Part shown: positions 23,881 to 37,200 of the stretch, piece by piece | Numbering within the stretch: the first letter of the stretch is position 1 | Layout of the letters: each line of letters begins with the position of its first letter | Made by a program: the position numbers and the translations under genes | Assembly (NCBI GenBank): GCA_026008535.1 | Contig: BRKX01000011.1 | Location: 42,268,183-42,332,182 of the forward strand | DNA length: 64,000 nt | Direction of reading: 5' to 3' | Origin: Perilla frutescens | Lineage: Eukaryota > Streptophyta > Magnoliopsida > Lamiales > Lamiaceae | Notes under the pieces: generated by a model | What the model saw: the letters and a program-made list of their open reading frames with translations, nothing else | Databases searched by the model: none | Told to the model about the DNA's origin: nothing

Positions 23881-25147
23881 ACTTGAACGCCACAACACTC
23901 TCTCTACTACAAAACAAATAACACGCCATTTTTTCAGCTACAATTAATCATGAGGCCCCAATATATATACATAATTCACTAAAAATTGCACAGAAAAATC
24001 GCATGGAAGAGAAGAAAAACAAAAATACAGCAAGTCAGCATAATAATATGAATACTAAACAAGATCAAGTGGCAAAGGGTCATAACCTTGAGCCAAAACT
24101 TATGGATACCTAACAACTTCTGATAATTAAAAAGAAACACAAACAAATAAGATGATATTACAAGTTCACTTGATTACAAATAAGGCCCAAATCTAAAAGG
24201 GTTTTTTCAGCACGATTAAAGAATCAATTTTTGGCTTCTATTAACAGCGACGTAGCTTTAACAAGAACTCTTTAAACCTCAAAAGAACTATAGGAGAATA
24301 CCATGAAAAGAAGATAACATAATTTTTTGGTGTACGTACGGATTGTGTATGAATTATGAAAGTGTTGAGATATGCATACCATAGAATAGAAGCTGACAAT
24401 ATCGTCGGATTTTCCTTGAAGAATCTCGGACAAAAAAGAAAACCAGAGGCGGACACGACAGAAGAACCAAAAAAAACAAGGAAATCCCAGCGACAGTGAT
24501 GTATCAGAAACAGAGCATTCTTGCTCTGTTTTCTAAACAAGCAAAACAAAAATCTTGAAAACTTCTCAGTTTTTGTAACACCGACAAAATATCAAGTTAA
24601 TTTTTTTTGGTGGTGGTAACTGGGAAGTGTGCATGAAGGAAGATGGGTGGTGGTGATGATGATTATGTGATGTTATTCTTCGAAGATAAGCTGCTGGGCT
24701 GTTGGTTTACTTACCCCACCGCACCCACCTAGATTATCTAATTTTTTTACTGTGTTTCTTTGTATAATAATATATCCAAGGAAAAAAATAAAGAAAAAAA
24801 AATGGGTTTGTTTGTGTGTTGTGTTAAAGGAGTGGTTTTTCTCGTCGGTAGGATTTTGTCAGCGCCGATGGCTGAGGTGTTCCACTCACACACGGCGGTG
24901 TGCTGGAGTCATCTCATATAGTCCTCTGCCACTCAAATTTATTAAGACACAAATTTTTTTATCGACTTCAAATTCTCAAGATAATTTTTTTAAAAGTTTA
25001 AATGGCTAAAATAGTTTTTACCTCTTTTTTTTTTTTTTTAATTCCCAAGATAATTTAACTACTGTATAAAAGTCTGAAATTTGAAAGATTTGAAATTAAT
25101 TTAAGTTAAAACTCATAACATTCAACTCATTTTACAATTATAATTAA
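23881..25147. other. 5' region of the RLCK gene, then intergenic
   Basis: This probably holds the 5' UTR and promoter of the minus-strand kinase gene. A possible acceptor, TTTTGTAG, lies just upstream of the coding start, which would indicate a leader intron. Beyond about 24700 I see only AT-rich DNA. Confidence 0.4.
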
Positions 25148-25516
25148 GGAAAATTATCAATTCATGATCTGATAGATAGATAATCTATCGATTCAGAATC
25201 TGAAAACTCTCAATCCATGACTCAAAAGAAAGAAATTCTCAATCCAAGACCTCAAAAACCACGATTTTGTATTTCTCTTTATTTTTTAATCAATTTTAAC
25301 AATTTTTTTATTAGATTTAATAAAGAATTAATGAATGAACTTTCATTAAAAATTAATATAAAATTAATTAAAAAATAAAAAGAAATAAGAATTCCTGATT
25401 TTTTAGGTCTTGAATTGAGAATTTTCATCTTTCGGATTCTAAATTGAGAGTTTTAATCTTTCAGGTCCTGAATCAATAGATTACCTATCTTTCAGGTCTT
25501 GAATCGACAATTCTTC
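25148..25516. repeat. Long inverted repeat, MITE-like (~370 bp)
   Basis: Arms of about 110 bp (25148-25262 and 25402-25516) are inverted and roughly 80 percent alike by eye. Each contains phrases such as AATCTATCGATTCAG and ACTCTCAAT. The spacer is AT-rich and non-coding. It resembles a foldback or Mutator-type MITE, but no clean TSD was found, so the class is unassigned. Confidence 0.6.
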
Positions 25517-26749
25517 TTAAATTAATAAATGATTTTCTTTTTTAGGTTGATAGTTTAATTCATTCCCCACCAATTGATAGCTAAATTGTTTTTCAAATCT
25601 TGATAAATTTTCCCCCAATATCGACCTATGCCAAAATGTATTAATATATGCTTATATAATTGGATACATCAAATATAAGACATGGCAAAGTTTTGATTTA
25701 TAATAATCTTAAGGAATCTTAAACTATGTTTATAGGCTGGTTGTATAATACGTATGTCTAGATTAACAATTTGACAGCCGATAATAATAACAAAATGTTT
25801 CTTAATGTGGCGATAGAAAACCTGCAGTTTTCTTGATGGTGTAGCATAAAAGAGCAATTTGCTTTATTTGAATTTCAGTCATATTTAGGTAACACCATTT
25901 TCGTTTAAGAATTTGTAAAAGTCTGACCCAATGATAATATAGTTATGGCCCACTTGTAATTATAAAATACGATTTAAATGTATAATCATTAAACTGAAGT
26001 AACTGATGCCGTAAGGAAATTTCTGTCTGCCAAACTCTTTCAATCACTCCATTAATCATTTCAACCACTTATTATTGCATCTTTATCTAATACACGTACC
26101 CAACCTATTTCTTTTATTAATTATGTGTAGTAATTATATTATATTATATGTAAAAGAGTCCTTTATTTTCATCTATTGAATATTCCATGAATTTCACCTC
26201 CACACTCTCATCCTGAAGTATAAATTTAATGTGCCTACATGGAAATGAAAAATCAGTATTAATTATTTAATTAATGAATTCATGTTGGAATTCAAGTACA
26301 TACAGTAAGTACCCTAGCTACATTGTCTTAAGTTGTTTTCATTAAATTATGGATCATGAATAATAAACATAAAGTCATAAGCCAGCCATATATTGACTAC
26401 CTATAGCATGAATATATATGCTACGTTATCAACAACGGGCAAGCTAATTTGTGTGCATATAATTTGACGATGATTAATTTATTTTTACTGGTAGTTGTGT
26501 ATTTATTTTATACCACATCAAAATATCAAATAAATCAATTAGTTCTCATTAGTTGAACTTCAACTTTACAACTAAGAGAGATCTCTTTTAATTATCATAA
26601 ATTATTTATTTGGTCATCATTACTAGTTTCGTGCAGTTAAAGTCTATGATCTGAAACAAATTAGAATTAAAAGAACAAATTAGTATTAATATTCTCAAGA
26701 AAATACAATACACACGCGCGCACATACATATGTCAAGGCAAGTATCATC
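25517..26749. other. AT-rich intergenic, no gene seen
   Basis: No coding region, RNA gene or bounded element could be supported between the inverted repeat and the LTR nest. Confidence 0.5.
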
Positions 26750-27851
26750 GTACTTGTAATACCCCAAAATTTTATTATCTAAATTTAATGAGGAATTTAT
26801 ATCTAATAGTTAGAATAATTAAATTATCTAAAACTTTTAAGTATTAAAATAATAGCCTATGATTGTTGGATAGGTTAAATAGACCCTTAATTTTTATTTT
26901 TATTTTTTTATTTTTTTAGGTAAGTATGCTTGTTGAGTAGGTTAAAGATACTTTGATACATTCTTGTATTTTTATTACAAATCTCGATGTCATTCTTTTT
27001 TTTTAAGAAACCTAAAAGGTATTTATTATTATCACTTCGGGTATTAAAAAATCATGTGTTTAGAATATATATCAAAGCCCTAATAATTAATTAGCTAAAT
27101 AAATATAATTCTATCTAAATATATTAATATTTTATTTGGCAACCAATTAAATTTATAAATGTCGAATATATAGATATACATAGATTTATGCTAACCAACC
27201 CTAGTTGTGTACTAATTATATTTAACTATAGCTACTTGGTTTAAATTATGCCAATTGCATAAAAAAATGATAATGTGCATGCAATACACGTAAGTAGGGG
27301 TGAGCATTCGGTCCGAACCGAACCCCCAAAACCGAACTCTAACCGAAACCGAAACCCCCCAACCGAAACCGAACTGTTTATTAGTTTCCATCGAACCGAA
27401 CCGAAACCGAACAAACCGGTTCGGTTTAGGTCGGTTTCATTTAGAACCGAATTTTAAAAAGTGGCTGCAGCATGCAAGATTTTAAAAAATAAAGACTATC
27501 TCACAGCCACTATTTCACAATTGCAACAACTAACTAATTATATCTAGCAGACTAGCACCTGCAATTAGATAACCTAAATAAAGCAACAATACAATTAATT
27601 ATAAGCTCAATTAATAAAACATAAAATAATACAACATACTAAACTTTAATCATCCAATTGGAAGAAACCCATAAACAAAAATCATAAACCAAAGTCAAGA
27701 ATTTAAAATAATACATAACTAAACCAGTTCACTGTACTCAAAAGTCTCCATAAGAAATAAATAAATGAGTTCACTTCACTCAAAAGTCTCCATAAATAAA
27801 CGAGTTCACTTCACTCAAATAATACACCAACAAATCATAAGACATTTATCA

Positions 27852-30419
27852 TCAAATCTCCATCATGTTCCCGATAACTTCATTTGCACCAATGTTAATT
27901 ATACCTACAAAAAGACAAAGAAAATTTAAAATAGTTAAACAAGTATGACCATTCCAATTTTAATAATCCAACTATTAAAGAATATAATCAAACATTTAAT
28001 AAAAAAGTACCATCCTCATATTTTTGAATGCTTTCCAAATCCTCTTCAATTGATTTGAATTGTCTTGATTTTCTCATCCAATCTTGGGTGCATATGAGAC
28101 TTTCCACAATTTTAGGAGTTAAAGAACTCCTAAACGGATCAAGAACTCTCTTTCCGGTACTAAAAGCAGATTCCGATGCAACTGTAGAAACCGGCATTGC
28201 CAGTACATCCCGAGCAAGACATGAGAGAATAGGCAACCGAGGTTGATTAACCTTCCACCACTCCAAGATATTAAAAGTTTTTTTTTCCGTAATAACATCG
28301 TTATTTTCAAGATAGACTTCTAATTCACTTTTATTCAACAACCCATTGTCCTTCCTACGCTTGTGGAATTTGTCACCCATACTTAGGCCTGGCAATTCGG
28401 GCCGCCCGGCCGGAAATTCCGGGCTTTTTTGAAAATTCGGGCCCGGCCTGGCCCAGCCCGAAAATTTTCAGGGCCAATTTTCGTGAGGCCCGGTATTGCG
28501 CGGGCCTATTTTTTTAAGGCGGGCCGGCCCGGGCCGCCCGCGGGCCTAGTGTTTTTTTAGCCTTTTTAGGCCAAAAAGCCCGGCCCGTCGGGCCTCTCTC
28601 ATTTTTCGGGTCGGGCCGGCCCGGCCCGGAATTTTTTCGGGCCAAAATTTTCGAAGCCCGGCCCGGCCCGAAATTGTTTCGGGCCTAATTTTTTTTGGCC
28701 CAGCCCGGCCCGAAAAGCGGGCCGGGCCGGGCTCAAATTGCCACCTCTACCCATACTAACCACCTTTATCAATGAATCAGAATCGGAAGGTTCAATTGAA
28801 TTGGAAGGTTCAACTGCTTGCTCTTGATTTCTTACATCATTCTGAGGATGTTGAATTGTTGCTCTATAGTCCTCAAACAACTCATTTATAACATCCTTTA
28901 CACCCTTAGCAATTTCCGAGCCAAGAAGTTGACCATGCTCTTCAATAAGTGCATACTCAATGAACTCAAACTTAAATCTTGGATCCAACACCACACCTAC
29001 ATATAGAAGCTTGTTCATTTTCTTTGGATCACCCCAATATTTATCAAATTTTGCCTTCATTTTGGCCCCCATTGAACTTACATCAGTATCAAGACTTTCC
29101 ATCCATTGATTCAACAAAATACTCAATGTGCTTATTTCTTGATAACACTCATTAGATGTAACATATAATGAGCCTGAGATCTTAAGTGTGAGCGAGTAGA
29201 AAGTGGCTAAAAGATTAGTCATCCGTTTAACATTTTCCCAATCTGAAGCAGTCGGTGGCCCATTATCAAGATCAAATTTAAAATATGGATCTTCAATTTC
29301 AAAGCGCTCAAATGCCTTTTCAAATTTGATAGCAACACTCAACATCAAATACGTAGAATTCCATCTAGTAGCAACATCAAGACATAACATTTTCTGGCAT
29401 TCAATAGACTCAGTGGCACAACAATCTTTAAATCTTCTCAATCTAGCTGGAGAGTGTCTGATAAATTTCACTGCATCTCTTACCCTATTGATTGAAAGAT
29501 TTAAGTCTTTTAATCCATCCTTAACTACCAAATTAAGGATATGAGCAACACACCTCATGTGAAGATACTTTCCCTTAGCAAAAGCACCACCACGGGAAGT
29601 AAGTTTTCCTTTCAAATAGCCCAGGCTTGTGTCATTTGAAGCGGCATTATCTACAGTGACTGCAAAAACTTTTGTAATTCCCCATTCACGTAGACAAGCA
29701 TCTAACTGTTTACCCAAATCCTCACCCCGATGACTTTCAATTGTACAAAAATTGATAATCTTTTTATGAAGATTCCGATCTTTATCAATGAAGTGAGCAG
29801 TAATACACATGTAGTTCAATTGCTGCAAAGAAGTCCAACTATCTGTAGTAATACACCCAGTTTGACCTGACATTTTAAAATACTCCTGCAATTTCTTCTT
29901 TTCATCTAAGTACAATTGAAAACAATCCCTAGAGATAGTCCAACGTGATGGGATTTTAAATTTTGGTTGCAAAGTAGCAACAAACTCAATAAATCATTCC
30001 TCCTCCACAAGCCTAAAAGGCAATTCGTCTTTTATAATCATTGAAGCTAATTTCTTCCTACATAAATCATAATCAAACCTCCAGCTAGTTAGACTTCCAC
30101 CTATGCACTCATTATTAGCATCATGTTGTGGCTGTAAAGACAATTGTGATTGTCTTAAATGGGAATGAGCAGGATTTTGTATGCAGTTTTTCATGTGAGT
30201 ATTAATTGAGGAAGTGCCATTTTTGGAAGAATCACAACAATAGATCTTACCACAATAGTTGCACTTTCCTTTTCTTAATCCTTCATCATCAAAAAAAGCC
30301 GTGAAGTGATTCCACACCGGAGCTCTACTAGGTAGAGTTTTCTTCCGTTTACTTGTTGTTGTTGTTGTTGATTCTTGCTGACTTGATGGAATTGTCTCCT
30401 CGTTAGTGTTTTCTTCCAT
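27852..30419 (-). pseudogene. BED zinc-finger hAT transposase, disrupted
   Basis: The start codon is at 30419. Residues about 30-85 form a BED finger (CNYCGK...HMKNC). A central transposase region follows, with GCITTDSWTS and VDNAASND, residues typical of the hAT catalytic core. A C-terminal dimerisation domain (28011-28375) includes PILSCLARDVLAMP and ASESAFSTG. A terminal exon (27852-27904) is reached through a 106-bp GT-AG intron (27905-28010) and ends GNMMEI. There are two lesions: an in-frame TGA at 29994-29996 between the first 141 codons and the rest, and a 366-bp hAT plus 8-bp TSD at 28376-28749 that shifts the frame. Apart from these the frame stays open, so inactivation appears recent. 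Confidence 0.9.
28384..28749. mobile_element. GC-rich non-autonomous hAT inside the transposase gene
   Basis: This 366-bp GGCCCG-rich element is bounded by a perfect 8-bp TSD, CCCATACT, at 28376-28383 and 28750-28757. Its inverted termini read TAGGCCTGGCAATTCGGGCC and, from the other end, TAGAGGTGGCAATTTGAGCC. It has no coding capacity. It is the same family as 417-621 and splits the dimerisation domain of the host transposase from its catalytic part. Confidence 0.9.
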
Positions 30420-32681
30420 TATCTGTAAAGGAATTATAAATCTTAATTTATTCAGATTTTGAGCAGGACATTAGTCAAGAGGAATTTAACAGAAAATGAC
30501 ATTAGTTCACTGGCAGATTAAATATGTTCTTAAGTCTGCTATTTTATATTTCTTTCTGTACCAAATGACATTTCACATTAGTTCACTGGCGTCTGGCAGA
30601 TTACAAATTTAAAATGAATAAGAATTGCAAGGTCTTTTTTGCTTTGTTTATCAATTCTACTTATTAGTTAATATTAATATATAATTAATAGTTACTTGAA
30701 TTTGTCTTCCATAATCCATAAGCATATATAATAGTTACTTGAAAATTGAAATTGTCGCCCATTAAAATGAATAAGAATTGAAATTATCAATTCTACTTGA
30801 AATTGTCTCCCATTAAAATATCGTCCATAAGAAACCAAATTAAGTCAATTGAAATTGTGATAATTTATTTAAAAATCACATAAGGCAGTAAGGCACAAAG
30901 AGAAACTTACGTTTGACTTGTTGATTCGTCGGAGGTCGGTGTCGGAGGCTGATTGAGAGGCAGAGCTTTTCTAAGACGGGAGGGGAGAGCCTCTAGCCTT
31001 CAACTGCTGTTGTGAATCAGTGAGCTTCAACAAATCAACAATCGCCGATTATCATAGTTGCCGCTGCAATAATAGTCGATATGAAGGGAGCTGGGGAGGT
31101 GTTGTTGCGGTTGCAGTGCTTGTGTTCGGTGAGGATAAATCAACAATGGCCGATTATTTTTGTTCTGTTCATTGTTGAAGAATGAAGGATTGAAGGCTCT
31201 AAGTCGTCGATCGATTTTGTAAAGTTGGGGATTTTAGATTTAGGGTTTTTACTTTTTAGAATCAGTTTATTTTAATTTTCTTTATTATAGATTTGGGCTT
31301 GGACTGCATAAAATTAATCTTGTGTGATGGGCTGGGGCTGCTGGGCTTCTTTTAAATAATTATACTATATTACTATTATATTATCGGTTCGGTTCGGTTT
31401 TTATCAGTTTTTTAACGAAAAAACCGAAACCGAACCGAAGTAAGATCGGTTTTTAAATGGAAAACCGAAGCCGAACTGAAACTCCAACTCATCAAATCGA
31501 ACCGAACCGAACTCACCGGTTCGGTTCGGTTTTTCGGTTGCGGTTCGGTTTTGCTCACTCCTGCACGTAAGGGACACTTGGCAGATTTTAAGGTTATCAC
31601 ATTGTAAAACTATATCAATTATGCTAAGATAGATTACTATGAAAAATCTTAATTGCTGTTAAGGAAAAATCAAACTAAAATTAATAGGGTGAGGCGGTGG
31701 GCTATAAAACTATTCATCACATTATTCACTATAATTTTATATTAAATCAACTTAGAAAATACGAGGGTCATATGTTGGTAAAATAAAGACAAAACAAATA
31801 TAAGGCCTAGAAGAGCTAGCAGAATCCGAGCAAAACAAACTCAAAATTTGAAAGTTTATCTTCTATGCAGGCGGGCTATTATATCTTTGTAAATTATATC
31901 TTTCGAGTTATTAAGCTCTGCTTTGTTAAAATTGCATATCTGACTATCTGTGTTAAATATTTACGTGCTGTTGTATGTTGCCGGAGTCTCATAAACCAGC
32001 GATGTGTCAATGTGAGTAGCTACAGTATGCATGCATTATTCGTTATGCCCTACTCCTTATCGATGAGACTAAAATGAAATACTTATTGGTTACACTCATT
32101 GGATATACTTTGGCCATACTCAACTTTACACGTTGGTGATGTAGTACGGGTTGCGGGCAGTAACTGGTTATACTCTTAAGCGCTTCACGATAAAATATTT
32201 TGGTGAACTTAGGTTGCTTTTAATTTTTAAAACCTCATAAGCTTCACTACCTGCATGGACACAGATAGATTACTTTAACAAAATGATTTGCATAACTTGA
32301 ATTGTAAAAACTTACCCACTGAGTACAGTAGTACTCAGCCCAAATATTTTCAAACATTTTTCAGGTCAGTAGGCTGACGCGTGGATGTGACGATACTGAG
32401 AGATGGGCTTTTATTATTTACGTATTTTTCCATTGTCTCTTTTTGTTAAGTATTCTGTTAATAATGAAATTTTTGCGCTTGTAATATCCTTTTGTTAAAC
32501 ACTAAGAACTCTGATTTTGGTGTTATGAATAAGTATATATTATTATAAAACATGTTTGAATATTCTGAGTCTTCTGTTGAGATTTTATTAATCAAATTAC
32601 CCCCCTTTCTTTCTCGTTTTTTAATTCCAACCCCGTGACGTCTATTTCCACGATCTTTCGAGACCGGAACGCTACAGTACT

Positions 32682-33156
32682 TTATTTAAATATCAATTTC
32701 ACATGATATGTGACATTTGAAAGTTGTGTTGCAATTAACCTGCTTTTTTTCGCGCACCTTATCTAATATAATGGGGTGGGTATGAATTGAAAGATAACAA
32801 TTTAAATACATATTTTTGTTCAGCACCAAGCATGTCGCAATCAATTTATTACCTATCATAATTAAAGATTATATAAAATGATAAATAAATTTATGTACAA
32901 TATTTATGATCATATGTAGAATTTTGATTACCACGAGCTTAACTATGTCTATAAATAATAATTTAAGATATTTATATTTGTTACAACCCCAACTTCATAG
33001 GTCTAACGTGTGCATCAGTCAATGTGTTTTTTTTAAATACGTCATAACGAATAACGATGCTAAGTTATCAAAATCTAAAGATATTTCTAACAAATGGATT
33101 AAAAAGGAAATGATACATAAAATGAAATGTATCTGATCTGAATGATATATTAATAT
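32682..33156. other. AT-rich intergenic, no gene seen
   Basis: This short spacer lies between the LTR nest and the copia element. No feature is supported. Confidence 0.5.
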
Positions 33157-33891
33157 TGTTGGGTATCAAGCCTAATCGAGGTTCACTATTTGGTTCCCAA
33201 TCTTTTCGGTTCACCTCACAGCTACTCAAATAGCTAGGGATCCGATTCTTGAGTAATAAGTCAATGGGGTAGTCTCAGAGTGTAAATTCTTCACAGACTA
33301 GGGCTTCGAACACAAGAGATAGTATCTACAACACAGATATAGTTAGAACCTTGCAGAATCACACAAAAGTCACAGTAGAAGCAGACAATATGAAGAACAG
33401 TAAAAGTAAAGGAATAAATCAAAAACAGAGAGTTGAAGGTGGAAGAAAAATTGTGTCTTAAAGACACTCGGCTCAGATCTTCCTGTCAGGGGGCACTGCA
33501 ACTTCTAGCGACACAGACTCAAGCCACAAAAGGAGTTGGACAGTGGGATTGAAGGCGTTGAAGCCCTCTAAATCACTCTCACGGGTAGGGCTCACACTTA
33601 TTCTCACAACACAGCCACTCAGGGATCCACGGTGCATGATTCTGGCCAAAGAACGGAAAAGAAGGCTTTACAGAGCTTAATCAATAGAGAGATCAGAGGT
33701 AGGGCTTTAGGGAGATGAAGGGGCGCGAGAGATTAAGTAGAGAGAGAGAGTGATCAGATTAGGAAAAGTAGGATTAAGGAATCATATATAGAAATTTAGG
33801 TTAAACAGTAACTGGGTCATCAACTGGGCCTTAAAAGAAAAAAAGGGTAATGGACCATGAGAGATAAAAAGGTAATGGGCCAATCTCCACA
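33157..33891 (-). repeat. 3' LTR of the copia element
   Basis: This is the downstream LTR with respect to the minus-strand element. It starts TGTTGGGTATCAAGCC and ends CTCCACA on the plus strand. The purine-rich segment next to it (minus strand CCAAAGGTGGA at about 33894-33904) is a plausible polypurine tract. Confidence 0.9.
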
Positions 33892-34203
33892 TATCCACCT
33901 TTGGCACATTGGTCTTTTGTGTCACCAAGGAAGTGTTTGCCATCTTTTGGAGTTGATCATCATAGCCTTTTTACTCATACTCATCACAAAGACAAAGTAT
34001 GAGAGGGAGAGATAAATACTCTGCGTATTTATCTCAGTCTCAACACTAGAGACCAACCCAATCAATCTATCTCTTTCCATTCAATGGCTTTCATTGATTG
34101 GATTGCACATAGCACAGTACCAACAGGGTAAATAACAACCAGGGGTCACAGGTGCCCTTGAGGGCAGATCAGGTATCCTGGGATACCATCATTTCCCCAG
34201 AAT

Positions 34204-37200
34204 TCAACCAAGATCCATTTTCAGGGATCTCTTGTAGGCCTCCAGCTTTGCAACTGGAAGACATTTGGTACCCATATCTGCTGGGTTGAATTCTGAAGAA
34301 ATTTTATCTAGCAACACTTCACCCTTTTCAACAATGTCTCTTATGAAATGGAATCTAACATCTATGTGTTTGGTCCTATCATGAAACACAGGATTCTTGC
34401 ACAATTGTATAGTAGATTGACTGTCAGAGTAAAGCAAAGGTTTATCATCAATGAATTTTATTTCAGACAACACACCATTGAGCCAAATGGCTTCTTTCAC
34501 AGCCTCAGTTGCAACAATATATTCAGACTCAGTGGAGGATAAAGCAATAATACTTTGTAATTGAGATTTCCAACTGATACAAGAATCACATAATGTAAAC
34601 ACATAATAGGTAGTAGACTTTCTTTGATCCTTGCCATTAGCATAGTTGGAGTCTACATATCCCATACATTGCACACCACTGGCAGATTTAGAAAAAGTTA
34701 AACCACTAGTCATAGTGGATTTCAAATATCTCATAAGCCATTTCAAAGCTTGCCAATGAGGCATCCCAGGATTAGCCATGTATCTACTCAAACATGAGAC
34801 AATATAGGCAATATCAGGTATGTTGCTGATCATTAAATACATTACAGAACCAATGACATTAGCATAGGGAACATCTTGCATTTCATTTATCTCAGACTCA
34901 TTCTTAGGGGATTGATCTTTACTAAGCATAAAATGAGATGCAAGAGGCACAGAGACAGGCTTGCAATTTTCCATGTTAAATTTCTTTAGCACTTGATCAA
35001 CATATGTGGTTTGGTGCAAAACAAGAGTGTGATTTTTTCTATCTCTGTCAATATTCATGCCAATGATTTTTCTAGCATTATCAAGATCTTTCATATCAAA
35101 ATTGGCACATAAACATACCTGAACATGCTTAATAGTTTTCAAACATGGACTAATCAAGAGCATATCATCCACATATAGCAGGAGAAACATTGGCACTTTA
35201 GATTGCATGTAATACAAGCAATGATCAAATTTGCTTCTAGTAAAGTTCATGCTTTACATACATTTATCAAATTTAATGTTCCACTGCCTAGGGGATTGCT
35301 TTAGACCATACAAAGATTTTTTAAGCAGACAGACATGATTTGGGAAAGATTCATCAATGAAACCCTCAGGCTGATGCATGTATATATTGTTTTCAAGTTC
35401 ATCATGCAAGAAAACTGTAGTCACATCCATCTGCTTAAGCTCCCAATCAAAATGAGCAACCAAAGCAAGCATAATTCTAACAGTTGTAAATTTAACCGCA
35501 AGAGCAAAAATTTCATTGTAATCAATTCCTTCTTTCTGATAAAACCCTTTGCAACAAGTCTGGATTTGTATCTCACATTATGAATCTCTTGCTTAATTTT
35601 ATACAACCATTTGCACTCCACAACAGAACAGTGTTCAGGTTTTTCAACAAGGATCCATGTGTTGTTATCATGTAGAGATTTGATTTCACAATTCATAGCA
35701 GGAAACCACTTATCAGACTCAGGGGAGTTCACAACTTCAGAGAAGGTTTTGGGTTCTAGTTTATCAATATTACTAAACACATTGAAAGCATACAGAGACA
35801 AGTTGTAATCATCATATCTTGCAGGTAATCTCACATTTCTTCTAGGTCTATCTCTAGCAAGTTGATAGTTAATCAAGTTCTCATGGTCAGGAACAGGTTC
35901 AGAAGCATTTTCAGGCTCATTTTCAGAATTAGAGTTGGTCTCATTATCTGACACAATCATATTATTATCAGGTTCAAGGTCAGATTCATTATTTGAAACA
36001 TAGTCATTTAAATCAGAGTCATCAATCATGGGTCCATGCGTGCTTGCAATATCATTATTCAGTATGTCAAGCTCAGGAGGGGCAGAGGTGGGCTCATCCA
36101 CCTTATTAGGAACATCAGGAGAAAATAAGAAATCATAAAGGTTTTGATTCAGATTGTGCAGGTTCTCCACCTCACTTGGAGTAGCAGTGGGTGAGGTTTC
36201 AGATAAGCATGGAAAATCAAATTTATTAAACAACACATCTCTGCTTATGCATGATTTGAACCCAGACACACTTTTATCCCATAATCTATATTATTTTACA
36301 CCTTCTGGATATCCAAGAAATACACATTTTCTTGTTATAGGTTCAAGTTTACTCAATTTTTGATGCACATAAGCAACACAACCAAAGATTCTCAGATTAT
36401 TCAAGCACACATATTTGTTTAAGAACACAGATTCAAGCAATTTTCCATGCAGAGGAACAGAGGGGGATCTATTAATAATATAGCATGCAGTTATAAGGGC
36501 TTCACCCCAGAATTGTTTTCCTAAACCAGATGAAATTAACAAACTCCTAACTCTCTCAAGGAGAGTTCTATTCATCCTTTCAGCCACTCCATTCTGTCGA
36601 GGAGTGTAAGGCACAAATTTATGTCTCTTGATGCCTCTTACAGAGCACCAACTATCCATAGCTTAGTTACAGAATTCTAATCCATTATCAATTCTTAGAC
36701 ATTTGATATTTTCACCAGTTTGATTCTGGATTTCCGCAGCCCATTTTGAAAATTTTGTGAATACATCATACTTATTTTTCATCAAGAATACCCATGTTTT
36801 TCTGGAGAAATCATCAATGATAGATAGGAAATACATATTACCACTATGAGTGGGCTCCTTAGAAGGGCCCCATACATCAGCATGCAGATATTCCAATATC
36901 ACAGAGCTAACATGCTTTCTAGAGTATGGCATAGTAACATGCAAATGCACTTTATGATGTTTACCCAAAACACAAGGCTCACAGAATGGCATGCTTGTTA
37001 TTTTATCATTACCAAAAGCACCAGATTTATGCAAAATTTCAAGCCCTTTTATTACTCATATGCCCTAGTCTAGCATGCCAAAGTTTAGTTTTGTCTTCTT
37101 GCACAGAATTAACAATAGGCAGGGGTACAGACTCAGCTTGAACAACACATAAGTCTCCTTTTCTAGGAGCATTGAAATAGAACATGAAATCTTTTTCAAA

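Larger units (their letters stand above)
27295..31563 (-). mobile_element. Autonomous-type hAT transposon (4269 bp), inactivated
   Basis: It is flanked by a perfect 8-bp TSD, CACGTAAG, at 27287-27294 and 31564-31571. The terminal inverted repeats are TAGGGGTGAGCA and CAGGAGTGAGCA. Both ends carry dense arrays of ACCGAAC/GTTCGGT motifs over about 150 bp (27305-27455 and 31385-31560), probably subterminal transposase-binding sites. The single gene inside, on the minus strand, encodes a BED-finger hAT transposase. The element is disabled by a nonsense codon and by insertion of another hAT into the gene. It lies inside the solo LTR at 26755-32676. Confidence 0.93.
26755..32676. mobile_element. 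Solo Ty3-type LTR interrupted by a hAT element
   Basis: The outer element starts TGTAATACCCCAAAATTTTA and ends GAGACCGGAACGCTACA, with TG...CA termini. It is flanked by a perfect 5-bp TSD, GTACT, at 26750-26754 and 32677-32681. Subtracting the inserted hAT (27295-31563) and its 8-bp TSD leaves about 1645 bp with no gag-pol. This fits a solo LTR from recombination between the two LTRs of a Ty3/gypsy element. The start and end motifs recall Del/Tekay-type chromovirus LTRs; the lineage is my inference. Confidence 0.8.

Noticed and set aside
31864..32077. 70-codon plus-strand frame in the solo LTR
   Set aside because: It lies inside the LTR sequence with no family resemblance and no coding texture.
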